In this document: positions 17,636-26,919 of the stretch, piece by piece
How positions within the stretch are numbered: position 1 is the first letter of the stretch
Layout of the letters: each line of letters begins with the position of its first letter
Assembly (NCBI GenBank): GCA_002427755.1
Contig: DIYO01000001.1
Coordinates: forward strand, 496,001-560,000
DNA: 64,000 bases
Origin: Roseivirga sp. UBA6052
GTDB taxonomy: Bacteria; Bacteroidota; Bacteroidia; Cytophagales; Cyclobacteriaceae
Direction of reading: 5' to 3'
Translations under genes and position numbers: made by a program
The notes under the pieces: generated by a model
Told to the model about the DNA's origin: nothing
Database searches by the model: none
What the model saw: only the letters and a program-made list of their open reading frames with translations

Positions 17636-18935
17636 TCGATTTCGCTTATTGGTGCTATTGAGGGTAATTATCCTCTTTTTAACGGTTGCTGCATTCGTAT
17701 ACCTGATCTTCTTCGATCAAAAGTACGTGACCACGGTTGTAACCGGTTTTATTATCATTTTCGAAGTATTTGAACTGTTCAATTTCATTGAAAGCACCAA
17801 CAAGAAACTCGGGCGCTTTTTCGATGCCATTAAGTACAACGACTTTAACATGAGTTTCACTCATGACAATAAATTAGGTAGAACCTTCAAAGAGCTGAAC
17901 ATGGCTTTTAAGGATGTTGTGGATGCTATTTTATTGGAACGACAGAAGAGAGAAGAGTTCTATCAAGAATTACAGGTAGTTATAGAAAACATCGCTTCAG
18001 GTATCATCTCTATTGATGATGATGGCCAAGTAAAGCTCATCAATAAATCGGCACTTAGCTTATTGAATATCAGTCACTTAAAGCATTCGAAAAACCTAAA
18101 CATCGAGCAACCAGATATTAAAGCCATTACTGAAGCACTCAATAATCAATCGAGAGTCTTTAAGACTTCTGAGGGCCGTGAATTAGCCATCTTCGAAACA
18201 CGCTATAAATTGGGCACCACTCCTTTCAGGCTCTTGGCATTGCAAGACATTAAGGCTGAATTACAAGAGAGAGAAATTGAAGCATGGCAGAACCTAACCA
18301 AAGTGCTACGTCATGAAATCATGAATTCAATTGCTCCGATTTCATCTTTGACCTCCACCCTAAAAGAGATCATCAATGAAGATGTCAAAGACAATCAGAT
18401 AGATGCAGAGAGTTTAGAAGATCTTAAAGAAGGTATTGATACTATCTCAGGTAGATCTGACGGCTTGATAAACTTCATTAATGCCTATAGAGATTACACA
18501 AACCTACCTGAGCCAAACAAAGCCAAGATTAACTTGAATGATTTGGTAAGTCATGCCGTAAAGTTGATGCAAGCCGATAGCGACTTGACCATAGACGCCA
18601 GATATGCTCCTACTCAACAAGAAGTAAATGTAGATGAATCAATGGTGCTTCAGGTACTCATCAATTTGATTAAGAATGCCCTTGAAGCCGTAGAAAAGAA
18701 CGAAAACGGAAAGGTAGAAGTCTTAGTTTCTGACAAACGCATTGAGGTTATTGACAATGGAACAGGGATTACAGAAGAGGCCAAAGAGAAGATATTTATG
18801 CCATTCTTTTCAACCAAAAATCGTGGTTCAGGCATTGGCTTAAGCCTTTCTAAGCAGATTATGCAAATGCACGGGGGCGATATTCAGTTAGAAACTGAAA
18901 TTGGGAAAGGATCAAGTTTTAAGTTGAAATTCTGA
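17625..18935 (+). CDS. membrane sensor histidine kinase (NtrY-like)
   Basis: This 436-residue kinase has two N-terminal membrane segments (about residues 8-28 and 36-52), a linker, a PAS-like region (about 115-215), a HisKA helix with phosphoacceptor H230 in LRHEIMNS, and a HATPase domain. The latter shows the N box (LINLIKNALEAVEKN), the G1 box (EVIDNGTGI) and the G2 box (GSGIGLSLSKQI). Between the two membrane segments there is almost no periplasmic loop, so the signal is probably sensed in the membrane or cytoplasm. Its first bases overlap the response-regulator gene, indicating translational coupling and a cognate partnership. The likely output is control of the adjacent permease operons. 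Confidence 0.93.
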   Translation: MGFNRFRLLVLLRVIILFLTVAAFVYLIFFDQKYVTTVVTGFIIIFEVFELFNFIESTNKKLGRFFDAIKYNDFNMSFTHDNKLGRTFKELNMAFKDVVDAILLERQKREEFYQELQVVIENIASGIISIDDDGQVKLINKSALSLLNISHLKHSKNLNIEQPDIKAITEALNNQSRVFKTSEGRELAIFETRYKLGTTPFRLLALQDIKAELQEREIEAWQNLTKVLRHEIMNSIAPISSLTSTLKEIINEDVKDNQIDAESLEDLKEGIDTISGRSDGLINFINAYRDYTNLPEPNKAKINLNDLVSHAVKLMQADSDLTIDARYAPTQQEVNVDESMVLQVLINLIKNALEAVEKNENGKVEVLVSDKRIEVIDNGTGITEEAKEKIFMPFFSTKNRGSGIGLSLSKQIMQMHGGDIQLETEIGKGSSFKLKF

Positions 18936-18950
18936 TATTTAAACAAGGTC

Positions 18951-19655
18951 ATGAGTAGAGCATTCAAAAACAATAGATCAGGTAATTCTCGCAACTACTT
19001 TTTGTACGCCATTGGCGAGATTATTTTGATTGTAGCGGGAATTCTTATTGCGCTTAAAATCAATAATTACAATGAAGAACTAAAGACCAAAGCAGTAGAA
19101 GACAAATTGCTCTCAGACCTTCGAATCAGCCTTAGTACCGAACTCCAATCAGTTCAACGAAACATTAATTTTAATTACCGAGTCATCAGTTCAATCGATG
19201 AATTAGGTACACACTTTGAGAATAACAATACTGATACTGACACAACCATTAACCTCTATGGTAACGCATTAGATTGGTATAATTTCACTTTAGAGAGTAC
19301 AGCTTACGAGAATATCAAGCGTTACGGCATCAGTTTTATAGAAAATGACTCACTAAATTTTGCACTCAACGCGATTTATGAAGTTCAGTCTCCTTACATG
19401 AAACAGAGATTAGAGAGCCAAAATTTCTTCTTTACCCAGACCATCGAGCCCTACCTCATCAAGAACTTTAAGATTACAACCGATGGCCCAAACGGTTCTA
19501 AGTTATACAGACCATTAAACTTTAGCAGACTTAAAAAGGATCAAGAGTTTGCCAATTGCCTTTCTATAACTAAAGCTAACCGGGGTAATGAACTCTTTTG
19601 GCTCAATTGGCTAAAAGAGACAATGAATCTTGCATTGAGTCATCTTCCCGCGTAA
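18951..19655 (+). CDS. DUF6090-family membrane protein
   Basis: This 234-residue protein has one N-terminal membrane segment within the family hallmark YAIGEIILIVAGILIALKIN (about residues 20-40), followed by a charged helical extracytoplasmic region. The same hallmark is present in 26026-26835 and, more divergently, in 56906-57595 and 57597-58268. The family is widespread in Bacteroidota and has no established function. It starts 16 bases after the kinase gene in the same direction, so it may be co-transcribed with the two-component system and could be an accessory sensor. That role is speculative. Confidence 0.8.
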   Translation: MSRAFKNNRSGNSRNYFLYAIGEIILIVAGILIALKINNYNEELKTKAVEDKLLSDLRISLSTELQSVQRNINFNYRVISSIDELGTHFENNNTDTDTTINLYGNALDWYNFTLESTAYENIKRYGISFIENDSLNFALNAIYEVQSPYMKQRLESQNFFFTQTIEPYLIKNFKITTDGPNGSKLYRPLNFSRLKKDQEFANCLSITKANRGNELFWLNWLKETMNLALSHLPA

Positions 19656-19685
19656 TAAAAGGGAAACAATACTAAGAATCTTCGT

Positions 19686-19708
19686 ATTCTGCTTATTCAG
19701 AATTTTTA
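19686..19708 (+). terminator. weak rho-independent terminator after the DUF6090 gene
   Basis: ATTCTG (19686-19691) and CAGAAT (19698-19703) form a six-pair stem around a six-base loop, followed by a run of T. It lies about 30 bases beyond the stop at 19655. The stem is short and A/T-rich, so the call is modest. Confidence 0.4.
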
Positions 19709-19738
19709 ACTAAAAAAGGGTTAAAAACACATTTTGAG

Positions 19739-19771
19739 TTGATTTCCTTCTCATGAATAAGTCTATACTTG
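19739..19771 (+). promoter_or_regulatory. candidate Bacteroidota promoter for the barrel gene at 19793
   Basis: TTG at 19739-19741 and TATACTTG at 19764-19771 (one mismatch to TAnnTTTG) are 22 bases apart, slightly longer than usual. The ATG at 19793 follows about 20 bases later. Confidence 0.35.
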
Positions 19772-19792
19772 TTCAACAATCAAATACTCAAA

Positions 19793-20359
19793 ATGAAAAA
19801 ACTCGCACTATTAATCACCCTGCTGGTGTTTTCACAGGTGATCACATTCGCACAAACAGAGCCGCAAAAGCTTCAAGAATTCAGCTTGGATATTCAAGGC
19901 CGAGGCTTAGGTACGACTTACAGATGGGGGCAAAAAGAATCGCTATGGTCAGTAGGAATTAAGTTTAATACCTTATTCGAAGACAATGAAGGTTTTGGAA
20001 ATACGGATAATAAGAACTTGAATATTGGTATTTACCTTGGCAGAGAATGGCGCAAATCATTAACTGAAAGGCTCACTTTTCGTTACGGTTTAGGTGTTGG
20101 GTATGAATATGGTGATTATAGAACTGATATTATCAACCTGCCTAATCCAGACCTAACAGCTTATGAATACTCTGAATCATCAGTTCTTGCCACTGGAACA
20201 CTGGGTATTATGTATAATATCTCTGAAAAGTTCTTTATTGGTATTGAGGCCAGACCAAATCTTGGCTTTTCATTTCAAAGGGATAACTTATCTAGTAACA
20301 ATAAAACCACACATATTAGAAGTATTCCAATTGGACTCAATTTTGGCTTGAAATTTTAA
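19793..20359 (+). CDS. outer-membrane beta-barrel protein
   Basis: This protein of about 188 residues begins with a clear signal peptide (MKKLALLITLLVFSQVITFA, cleaved before QTEPQ). After that it alternates polar and aromatic residues in short strands, with repeated glycine turns and a C-terminal phenylalanine (GLNFGLKF). This is typical of small eight-strand barrels in the outer membrane. An open frame extends eight codons upstream, but the ATG at 19793 places the signal peptide at the very N-terminus and is preferred. No enzymatic motif is seen. The function is unknown. Confidence 0.75.
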   Translation: MKKLALLITLLVFSQVITFAQTEPQKLQEFSLDIQGRGLGTTYRWGQKESLWSVGIKFNTLFEDNEGFGNTDNKNLNIGIYLGREWRKSLTERLTFRYGLGVGYEYGDYRTDIINLPNPDLTAYEYSESSVLATGTLGIMYNISEKFFIGIEARPNLGFSFQRDNLSSNNKTTHIRSIPIGLNFGLKF

Positions 20360-20399
20360 ATCTTACATCTTCTCATAACTGGAAAACCCAAAGATACTA

Positions 20400-21020
20400 G
20401 TGACTAATATAGATCATCTCATTTTCACAACTGCCACACTTGAAGAAGGCATGGACCACATAGAAGCGCAATTGGGTATGCGTCCGGTGATTGGTGGCCG
20501 ACATGAACAATGGGGTACGCACAATGCTTTGCTTTCGCTCGGTTCTTCTTATTTGGAGGTTGTGGCACCTTGCCCCGACTTGCCAATACCAGAAAGAGGT
20601 CTTTGGCTAGCAGAATACTTTCAAAAAGCGCCTCAACTCACGACTTGGGCATTGCAAACGAAAAACATCCAAGCCTCATATCAAAGGGCCATTGCTGAAG
20701 ATATCGTCTTAGGTGAAATCAAAAAAGGTCAGAGACATAAACCCGATGGGTCTCTCCTGTCTTGGCAACTCACCGATCCTTATCCACTACCGTTTGGTGG
20801 AACACTACCCTTTCTCATCGATTGGGGAAATTCAGAACATCCATCTCAAGAGACTCCAAAAGCTGGAGTTCTGAAAGAGTTAATCATTCAACACCCAGAC
20901 CCTGATTTGATCAGTAATAAATTGGATGCTTTAGCCATTCAATTACCTATAGAACGATCTACAAGTCCCGGACTCAAAGCCATGATTGATACAAAGGCTG
21001 GACTGATAGAGCTTGTTTAG
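20400..21020 (+). CDS. VOC-superfamily (Glyoxalase_3-like) protein
   Basis: This 206-residue protein starts with IDHLIFTTATLEEG and continues with GGRHEQWGTHNALLSLG and YLEVVAP, which matches the Glyoxalase_3-like branch of the vicinal oxygen chelate fold. H6 and the histidines near residues 39 and 45 could bind metal. The C-terminal part resembles a second, degenerate VOC half. The start is GTG at 20400, and no ATG is placed to keep the conserved first strand. It is a soluble cytoplasmic protein with unknown substrate and stands alone between two exported proteins. Confidence 0.8.
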   Translation: MTNIDHLIFTTATLEEGMDHIEAQLGMRPVIGGRHEQWGTHNALLSLGSSYLEVVAPCPDLPIPERGLWLAEYFQKAPQLTTWALQTKNIQASYQRAIAEDIVLGEIKKGQRHKPDGSLLSWQLTDPYPLPFGGTLPFLIDWGNSEHPSQETPKAGVLKELIIQHPDPDLISNKLDALAIQLPIERSTSPGLKAMIDTKAGLIELV

Positions 21021-21120
21021 GAAATTAAGCGTAACTGAGCTATCTGATTATATTTTTTAACTAATCTTTTAGGTTTAACTATTGAAATAGTTATCATTGC
21101 TGACCAAACGAAACAAAAAG

Positions 21121-21603
21121 ATGATCCATAAGACCTTTAAAGCAGTGGTGCTACTCCTACTTTTGAATACGTTAACTTCTGCCCAAGCACAATCACAAAA
21201 AGCACCTCAAGTATTCAATGCCGCCTTAAAGGAAGATGTAGTATCATATAAGCGCTTAAATCTTGACGATACACACCCAAACTTGCTGGATCCTAGCATT
21301 GCCAAAGAAGATCATCAAAAGTTTATAGCTTCTTGGACCGACCTACACAAAAGTATCGGTGATTATTTAGAGCAAGAAAATTTCTCGTGGGGAAATGAAA
21401 GTAAAAGTGTGTCTATCTGGCAAAAGATCTACTTTAACCCAAATGGTAAAGTGACGCACTATTTCTACAATATCAACGATCCTAAAATAAGTCTTGAGAA
21501 AAAAGCTGAATTCGGTAGGCTCGTTTCTGATTATGTTTCAGGTTTCGGGCTTTCAATTACCCGACCGGAACAATTCGCACAATGCGGAAAAACGAGATAT
21601 TGA
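21121..21603 (+). CDS. secreted hypothetical protein
   Basis: This protein of about 160 residues has a signal peptide (hydrophobic residues 9-20, cleaved after ...SAQAQS). The mature part contains SVSIWQKIYFNPNGKVTHYF and ends FAQCGKTRY. I recognise no catalytic motif. The final FAQCG motif looks like a natural end rather than a frameshift scar. The open frame reaches back to a TTG at 21097, but the ATG at 21121 gives a conventional signal peptide. It probably acts in the periplasm or is secreted. Confidence 0.65.
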   Translation: MIHKTFKAVVLLLLLNTLTSAQAQSQKAPQVFNAALKEDVVSYKRLNLDDTHPNLLDPSIAKEDHQKFIASWTDLHKSIGDYLEQENFSWGNESKSVSIWQKIYFNPNGKVTHYFYNINDPKISLEKKAEFGRLVSDYVSGFGLSITRPEQFAQCGKTRY

Positions 21604-21677
21604 GCTCTCTAAAAGAGTAAACGCAATTCTAAAAGCCTTAATTCAAACTGCCTTAGGAATCTTTGAATTAGTTTAAT

Positions 21678-21779
21678 GTCATTGCGAAGAACAAAGTGAT
21701 GAAGCAATCTCCTTATTATTTAACACTTACTTACTATTCAGGGGATTGCTTCATCGAGCATAGCTCTCTTCCCAATGAC
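21678..21779. repeat. REP-like palindromic intergenic element
   Basis: GTCATTG at 21678 and CAATGAC ending at 21779 form the outer ends. An inner arm GATGAAGCAATCTCC (21698-21712) pairs with GGGGATTGCTTCATC (21741-21755) with one mismatch. Elements of this kind, with GTCATTGCGA...GAAGCAATCTC arms, are common between Bacteroidota genes. It lies between convergent genes and may act as a bidirectional terminator. Confidence 0.75.
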
Positions 21780-21784
21780 GATAC

Positions 21785-23131
21785 TTATTCCAAGGCTGCA
21801 ATAACATCCTTAGCCAAAGTATTCATATCAAAATCATCGGCTGCTGTATAACCCAACCTCACGATTACCAAATCCTTAGAAGGAATGACCATAATGCGCT
21901 GTCCCTCGTAGCCATTGGCTAGATAAGCATCATCGGGTACATCCGGGAAATTATAGCTATCGTAGCCATTGCGCCAGAACTGCGCACCATAAATACCATT
22001 GGGAGAAGCCGCTGTTGGTGCGGAAGAATAATCTACCCAACCTTCAGGCAGAATCCGCTCTCCTTCCCAAACACCATCTTGCAGATAAAGCATACCAAAA
22101 CGTGCATAGTCTCTCGGACTCATCCACAGATAACTAGAGCCTACAAAAGTCCCTGAAGCATCTGGCTCCCAAACAGCAGTAGAAATACCAATTTTATGAA
22201 AGAACGATTGGTAAGGAAAAGCCCAATAATCAGCCTCTCCTACTGTATTTCTTACGATCTCCGAAAGGATGTTTGTGGTTCCACTGGAGTAGTACCAAAC
22301 AGAATCTGGTGGATATGCCAAACCTACCGAAGCAGCCGTAGTTGCCATACTAGCATCTTTGAATAACATATTGGTGGCACCACTAGGCAAGGCATAATTC
22401 TCTGACCAATCTAAGCCACTGCTCATACGCAAGAGATGGTCAGTAGTAATAGCAGATCGTGGATCATCGGCACCTTGCCAAGCATCTACAGGTGCAGGAT
22501 CGTAAATGTCAATCTTGTCTTCTTTAACCAGCAAGCCAAAAAGGGCATTGGTCACACTCTTGGCCATCGACCAGCTTAATTGTGGAGTTTGATCAGTATA
22601 ACCAGCACTATATTTTTCCGCTATCAATTGTCCTTTATGCACTACCACTACCCCTCTGGTATATCTCGGTGATTCAGGATATGGCTCTTCGAACGACTTG
22701 GCAATGGCCGTTTGTACTTCAGGGTTAATCAAACTATCTACCAAAACATCTCCTAGAGGCCAGGCTGCCGTATCTTTATCATAAGGGAATGCAGGTGGTG
22801 TGAATGCTTGCGCCCTTAGCTCCTCTTCCGCAACCGAATTGATCAAGGTACAGCCCAACCCAGGACGAAAGATGGCTTTCTTCTTCGCCATTCCCCATAC
22901 AGTAGCACTAGCAGACTGGTCTTCTAAATCGATGGAAAATGAACCTAATGACAGTGGAAGGTTGCCTAATTCCTTGTCAATTACGTCTGGGGCATCTCTG
23001 CCGGAGATGTAGACATGAGAACAAAGATTCTTGGCTCCATAACCACTAATAATCGGAAAAGCAGATTGGAGGAATACAAAAACAAGAAGAAGTAAGATGA
23101 CTACTAGTCCGATGAGTATCTTTTTCAGCAT
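21785..23131 (-). CDS. serine hydrolase of the beta-lactamase (class C / PBP4*) fold
   Basis: This 448-residue protein has an N-terminal hydrophobic segment (residues 5-25) acting as a signal or anchor. The catalytic SxxK motif is S188-M-A-K191, and a Tyr-motif YSS follows at 281-283. The usual third motif is not obvious in the C-terminal part. This fits the beta-lactamase-related serine hydrolases that cleave esters, D-amino peptides or amides in the periplasm. A region of about 100 residues precedes the catalytic domain. The gene is alone, convergent with 21121-21603 across a REP-like palindrome. The substrate is unknown, and resistance to beta-lactams is not implied. Confidence 0.88.
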   Translation of the reverse strand: MLKKILIGLVVILLLLVFVFLQSAFPIISGYGAKNLCSHVYISGRDAPDVIDKELGNLPLSLGSFSIDLEDQSASATVWGMAKKKAIFRPGLGCTLINSVAEEELRAQAFTPPAFPYDKDTAAWPLGDVLVDSLINPEVQTAIAKSFEEPYPESPRYTRGVVVVHKGQLIAEKYSAGYTDQTPQLSWSMAKSVTNALFGLLVKEDKIDIYDPAPVDAWQGADDPRSAITTDHLLRMSSGLDWSENYALPSGATNMLFKDASMATTAASVGLAYPPDSVWYYSSGTTNILSEIVRNTVGEADYWAFPYQSFFHKIGISTAVWEPDASGTFVGSSYLWMSPRDYARFGMLYLQDGVWEGERILPEGWVDYSSAPTAASPNGIYGAQFWRNGYDSYNFPDVPDDAYLANGYEGQRIMVIPSKDLVIVRLGYTAADDFDMNTLAKDVIAALE

Positions 23132-23224
23132 AAAGAATTAAATTTTATGAAAGTTAGTTGGAAAAATCTCTATTGAAAAGACCTAGCATTGCGCACTTTA
23201 TGAAGTCTGAGCTATATTGAAATC

Positions 23225-23629
23225 ATGAAACACACCTTCTATTACAAAACAGCTAAATGGCAAATCGTTTTAGGGGCAATTTTCATTGCTCTTGGCACAA
23301 TCTATTTGATTGATAGGGGCTCTAAAGACTTGTTTGGTTATGGATATCTTCTTTTAGGTGCGGCTTATTTTATACCTATTGTTAGGAATGAATGGAAAAG
23401 GAAAGCAATCACTTTTACAGACAACCACTTAATTCTTCACAATCAACAAGACCTTTTCAATAAAAAAATTTCTATAGAAGCAATTGATCACTTAGAAATC
23501 CGACACATATTGATCAGATTGAAACTAAAGTCAGGTAAGGAATACGATATTGATAAAGACCAACTTGAAGAGGGAGAAGTAGAAAGAATGGTAAACTTCT
23601 TAGAAAAGTCGAATATTAAAACAGCATGA
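23225..23629 (+). CDS. small membrane protein with PH-like cytoplasmic part
   Basis: This 134-residue protein has two membrane segments (about residues 13-32 and 38-53), followed by a short beta-rich domain with ITFTDNHLILHNQQDLFNKK and IEAIDHLEIR. That layout is typical of bacterial PH-like or YcxB-like membrane proteins. Its stop overlaps the start of the next gene by four bases (ATGA), and the next gene has the same layout, so the two arose by duplication and are translated together. The function is unknown. Confidence 0.7.
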   Translation: MKHTFYYKTAKWQIVLGAIFIALGTIYLIDRGSKDLFGYGYLLLGAAYFIPIVRNEWKRKAITFTDNHLILHNQQDLFNKKISIEAIDHLEIRHILIRLKLKSGKEYDIDKDQLEEGEVERMVNFLEKSNIKTA

Positions 23630-24009
23630 AACACACAATCCCTACCAAAAGACGTCCTATTTACCTGATCTCCGGAATTCTAGTAATTCCTTTGGCGATT
23701 AGCCGCTTCTTTTTGGAAGAGCCAGATCCTTTTTTTGCCATCATATGGACAGTTTACGGTAGTATTTTCATTCTCATATCAGGCTATGTCTACGCCTATA
23801 GAAAACTGATCATTGAGAAGAATAATGTCACACTCAAAAATATTAACTACACAAGAAAACGCACTATAGATAAATCTGATATCAAAAGAGTATGGGAGAA
23901 CAAAACCCATTTTATCATCGACCTTTCCGATGAAGTCATTGAGATAGAAAAGGAGATTTTCAATAAGCCGGAGCAAGTAGCCCAAGCCCTTTCTGAGATT
24001 AAGAAGTAA
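23626..24009 (+). CDS. small membrane protein, tandem paralogue of 23225-23629
   Basis: This 127-residue protein has two membrane segments (about residues 13-30 and 37-55) followed by a beta-rich domain (LIIEKNNVTLKNINY, IDKSDIKRVWENKTHFIIDL). Topology and length match the gene upstream, with which it shares an ATGA overlap. The two products may form a heteromer. I recognise no named family beyond PH-like. Confidence 0.7.
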   Translation: MKHTIPTKRRPIYLISGILVIPLAISRFFLEEPDPFFAIIWTVYGSIFILISGYVYAYRKLIIEKNNVTLKNINYTRKRTIDKSDIKRVWENKTHFIIDLSDEVIEIEKEIFNKPEQVAQALSEIKK

Positions 24010-24017
24010 AGCGTCTT

Positions 24018-24035
24018 AACTCGCAACTCGCAACT
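24018..24035. repeat. short CTCGCAACTC tandem repeat
   Basis: Two adjoining copies of the AACTCGCAACTCG unit (period about 8-9 bases) lie just after the stop of the small membrane protein. Related tracts are at 29199-29250, 29843-29873, 29949-29980 and, in inverse orientation, 34943-34968. Confidence 0.65.
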
Positions 24036-24082
24036 AAATCCCCGTGCATCATGAGCATGTAGCTATACAATCCAACTCATTC

Positions 24083-25759
24083 CTACTCCTCAACCACACG
24101 CATCATATGATAGGCTGAAAAAGTTCTGCCATAACGGTCTTTCGCTTCTACTTCAATCAAATGTCTGCCCACTGGCCAATCTGTACCAATATTGGCTTCC
24201 CAAAGGTGCGAACTGTATACAGGCTGAGGCAGGTCCCAACCATCCAAAGCTGGTAGATCTACTGTAGTGTCTGCATTCCACTGCTTTCTAAACTTCATGG
24301 CTTTAAACCTTTTCCAACGATCACCTAGCTTTTCAAAATAAGGATCCGGTTTATAGACCTGCTGCATCGGTTGCCATGCATCACTCCCATTGATACGATA
24401 AGACAATTCGGAATATTCATCACCATTGAAGAAATTCACTGTTAGTAAAGTGGTATCAGCCGAACCTGACACAATACCACGCGGTACATGGACATTCATT
24501 TGGTGATTCATCGGGCTACCAGCCGATTTCCAATCGATTACATATTCAGCTCCCTTAAAGTTGATAAAAGAGTAGCCATTTGGTGTACCATCACGCATCA
24601 TAGTATGGGGTACATCATTCTCATTGCGCATGCCATTCCACCAGCTACCTGAGGTGGTGCCTACATTGAAATGATGATGTGGCTCTGGACGCTGCCAATC
24701 TGTAGAGTCCTGATGAAAGTATTTATGCTCCTGCACGTGGGTATGTGCCGAAATAGAAAGCGTATGAGGAAAATCCTTTAAGAGATCGAATAACTTCTTC
24801 TGGTCACTTTGACGAAAACTTCTACCGTGCTCAACCAAAGGAATATGCATACTGATTACGATCAGATCATCTTTAGGGACGGTGCCCAAGTAGTTTTCAA
24901 CAAATTCAAACTGATCGGGCCTCAATCCACCAGTATAGCTTCTAGAACCAGCTTCATCTTTGTGAATCACATCATCCACCACAATAAAGTGAACATCGCC
25001 ATAAACAAATGCATAGGTAGCGGGACCAAAAACACTCTCATAAGTCGCAGAAGACATTTTATCATTGGGTGCCATGTAATTCACATCGTGGTTACCGAGC
25101 ACATTGTGCCACGGAATACCAATCTTTGCTACGGCTTGATTTACTGGTGAAAATAGCTCAAGATCATCTCCTACAATATCGCCCATAGTAATCCCGAATT
25201 CTAGATCGGTGCGATCAATTAATTCTGTCACAATGTCCTCCGCAAAGAAATCGACATCCTTGATGCTATAAGGCTGCGGATCTCCGAAAACCACAATTTT
25301 AAAGTCATCTGAAGAAGTCTCAGGATACAATGGAAAGTTAATCTCAGCTGGTAATGGACCAGTTGGCTCAGTAGCTTTGTATTTATAATTATCAGGGTAG
25401 CCATTGGGCTTGTGTAAATAATAAAACTGTGGAAGGAAGTCATCATTTACAGGAGTCATCCAATCTTTGGGTTTCACTAGGAAAATCACCGCATCATCGG
25501 AAACGGGTAACTCCCAAGCACCATCGGCATTGGTCTGAACAATATCGGTTCCATTAGAAACCGCTACTCCTGCAATACCTGGTTCAGAAGCATCTTTTTT
25601 GCGGTTTTCGTTCTGATCATGATAAACATAGCCTGTGGCCTGTTCTTCGCCTACTTCGGCTTTTATGCTATAAGGTAATTGACTGGCACTATTTGACTCA
25701 GGAGTTTGACATGCCGCTAAGGCGAATAACATGATGAAAAGAGAGAAGAAGTATTTCAT
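24083..25759 (-). CDS. lipoprotein calcineurin-like phosphoesterase
   Basis: This 558-residue lipoprotein has lipobox cysteine C17 in LFALAACQ. A prealbumin-like N-terminal domain (about 40-145) includes an EF-type DQNENRKKDASEP segment. The metallophosphoesterase core (about 152-370) has GDPQ (159-162), GDIVGDD (193-199), GNHD (222-225), SMHIPL and SAHTH, which supply the two-metal site. A C-terminal beta domain follows. This order matches the Bacteroidota calcineurin-like phosphoesterases with N- and C-terminal accessory domains. It probably hydrolyses phosphate esters outside the inner membrane. The substrate is not predictable. Confidence 0.9.
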   Translation of the reverse strand: MKYFFSLFIMLFALAACQTPESNSASQLPYSIKAEVGEEQATGYVYHDQNENRKKDASEPGIAGVAVSNGTDIVQTNADGAWELPVSDDAVIFLVKPKDWMTPVNDDFLPQFYYLHKPNGYPDNYKYKATEPTGPLPAEINFPLYPETSSDDFKIVVFGDPQPYSIKDVDFFAEDIVTELIDRTDLEFGITMGDIVGDDLELFSPVNQAVAKIGIPWHNVLGNHDVNYMAPNDKMSSATYESVFGPATYAFVYGDVHFIVVDDVIHKDEAGSRSYTGGLRPDQFEFVENYLGTVPKDDLIVISMHIPLVEHGRSFRQSDQKKLFDLLKDFPHTLSISAHTHVQEHKYFHQDSTDWQRPEPHHHFNVGTTSGSWWNGMRNENDVPHTMMRDGTPNGYSFINFKGAEYVIDWKSAGSPMNHQMNVHVPRGIVSGSADTTLLTVNFFNGDEYSELSYRINGSDAWQPMQQVYKPDPYFEKLGDRWKRFKAMKFRKQWNADTTVDLPALDGWDLPQPVYSSHLWEANIGTDWPVGRHLIEVEAKDRYGRTFSAYHMMRVVEE

Positions 25760-25887
25760 TTGGTTTGAGGTTGAATGATGATCGAGTTACCCAAAAAATA
25801 TGACTCAATCATGTTGCCTGAATTATGCTTTTGTTACATGTTTTGGATGGTTAGCCTTTAAAAAAGTGAGAACTGTAAGATGCTTTT

Positions 25888-25965
25888 CGTCATTCTGAAC
25901 GTTGCGCTGAAGCTACAGCGTAGGCGCAGTGACGATTTTAAATATAACGTCATTCCAAAACTGCT
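25888..25965. repeat. degenerate REP-like element (CGTCATT family)
   Basis: The stretch has CGTCATTCTGAACGTTGCGC, then GGCGCAGTGACG in inverse orientation, and a second CGTCATTCC at about 25948. It resembles the GTCAT...ATGAC palindromes elsewhere in the window but is decayed. It occupies the 266-base gap between the phosphoesterase and the DUF6090 gene. Confidence 0.5.
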
Positions 25966-26025
25966 TAGACTAGCTGGCATCATTACAACTCGTAAATCTT
26001 ACCACTTAATTCCCTATTTTCAAGC

Positions 26026-26835
26026 ATGCTCTTCATTTTTCGAAAGCTCAGAAAAGCCCTTATGCAAAAGAACAAAACCACTACCTATCTGCTCTATGCC
26101 CTTGGTGAAATCATACTCGTTGTATTCGGTATCCTTATTGCCCTTTATGTGAGTAATTGGAATCAAACCAAAAAGGATAAAACTACTGAGCGGCTTTATC
26201 TGAGCAATCTCCTTAGCGACCTCAAGGACCAGCAAACATCCATCACCTCCCAGCTTGAACAAGAACAGTCATTCTTCGAAGCAGCCGGCACTATTATTCA
26301 GGATTTTAAAGATGACAACTGCCTGCAAGCTAATCAAGAGTTCTTCGCGAATACTACTGAACTTGGATCAAGAAGAACATTTGTTATTATAGACCCAACC
26401 TACACTGACCTAATTTCTTCAGGAAATATAGGACTGATCAAGTCTGCCAAACTAAAAACCAAGCTAATTGAATACTACAGTGAATTAGAACGTGTCGAAA
26501 AGATCATTCAAAACAACAATTCTTTAATAGTCGACCAAATTTATTTAAGAGCTTATCAAAAGTTGGGATATGCATATTATTCAGATTTTCCGAGCATGTT
26601 TGATCAACAAACACCACAACATAAGGGCATGATGCTCGCCAGTTATAATGAAAAATTAGAGTCCATCTCAAAAAAAGTTCTGGCAAAAGAGGATTTCTTA
26701 CTTCAGTTCATGAATGCCATCAACCTTAGAAACACAGTAGCTATAGGTCATTATCAATTCCTATCAGACACCCAAAAACTAACTGCAGTTCTGATCCAAG
26801 AATTAGAGGGAATTGTCAAAGACAAGACTGAATAG
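26026..26835 (+). CDS. DUF6090-family membrane protein
   Basis: This 269-residue protein starts MLFIFRKLRKALMQKN, typical of the family. It has one membrane segment within YALGEIILVVFGILIALYVS (about residues 25-45), followed by a mainly helical extracytoplasmic region with a coiled-coil tendency. The hallmark is shared with 18951-19655. It precedes the FlgO/TPR protein by 84 bases in the same direction. The family has no assigned function. Confidence 0.8.
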   Translation: MLFIFRKLRKALMQKNKTTTYLLYALGEIILVVFGILIALYVSNWNQTKKDKTTERLYLSNLLSDLKDQQTSITSQLEQEQSFFEAAGTIIQDFKDDNCLQANQEFFANTTELGSRRTFVIIDPTYTDLISSGNIGLIKSAKLKTKLIEYYSELERVEKIIQNNNSLIVDQIYLRAYQKLGYAYYSDFPSMFDQQTPQHKGMMLASYNEKLESISKKVLAKEDFLLQFMNAINLRNTVAIGHYQFLSDTQKLTAVLIQELEGIVKDKTE

Positions 26836-26919
26836 AGCCACCCACCAGCGAAAAGAACCAATTACTTTTTTTACTGAGGCTGAATGTGTTATGTTTAGTT
26901 TATTCGGATCAACCAAAGC

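Noticed and set aside
21494..21676. Possible frameshift extending the secreted protein past its stop at 21603
   Set aside because: The gene ends with a plausible family terminus (FAQCGKTRY) and the following frame shows no matching domain.
24809..25150. 113-codon plus-strand frame inside the phosphoesterase gene
   Set aside because: It is antisense to catalytic motifs of the phosphoesterase and has no family similarity that I can see.
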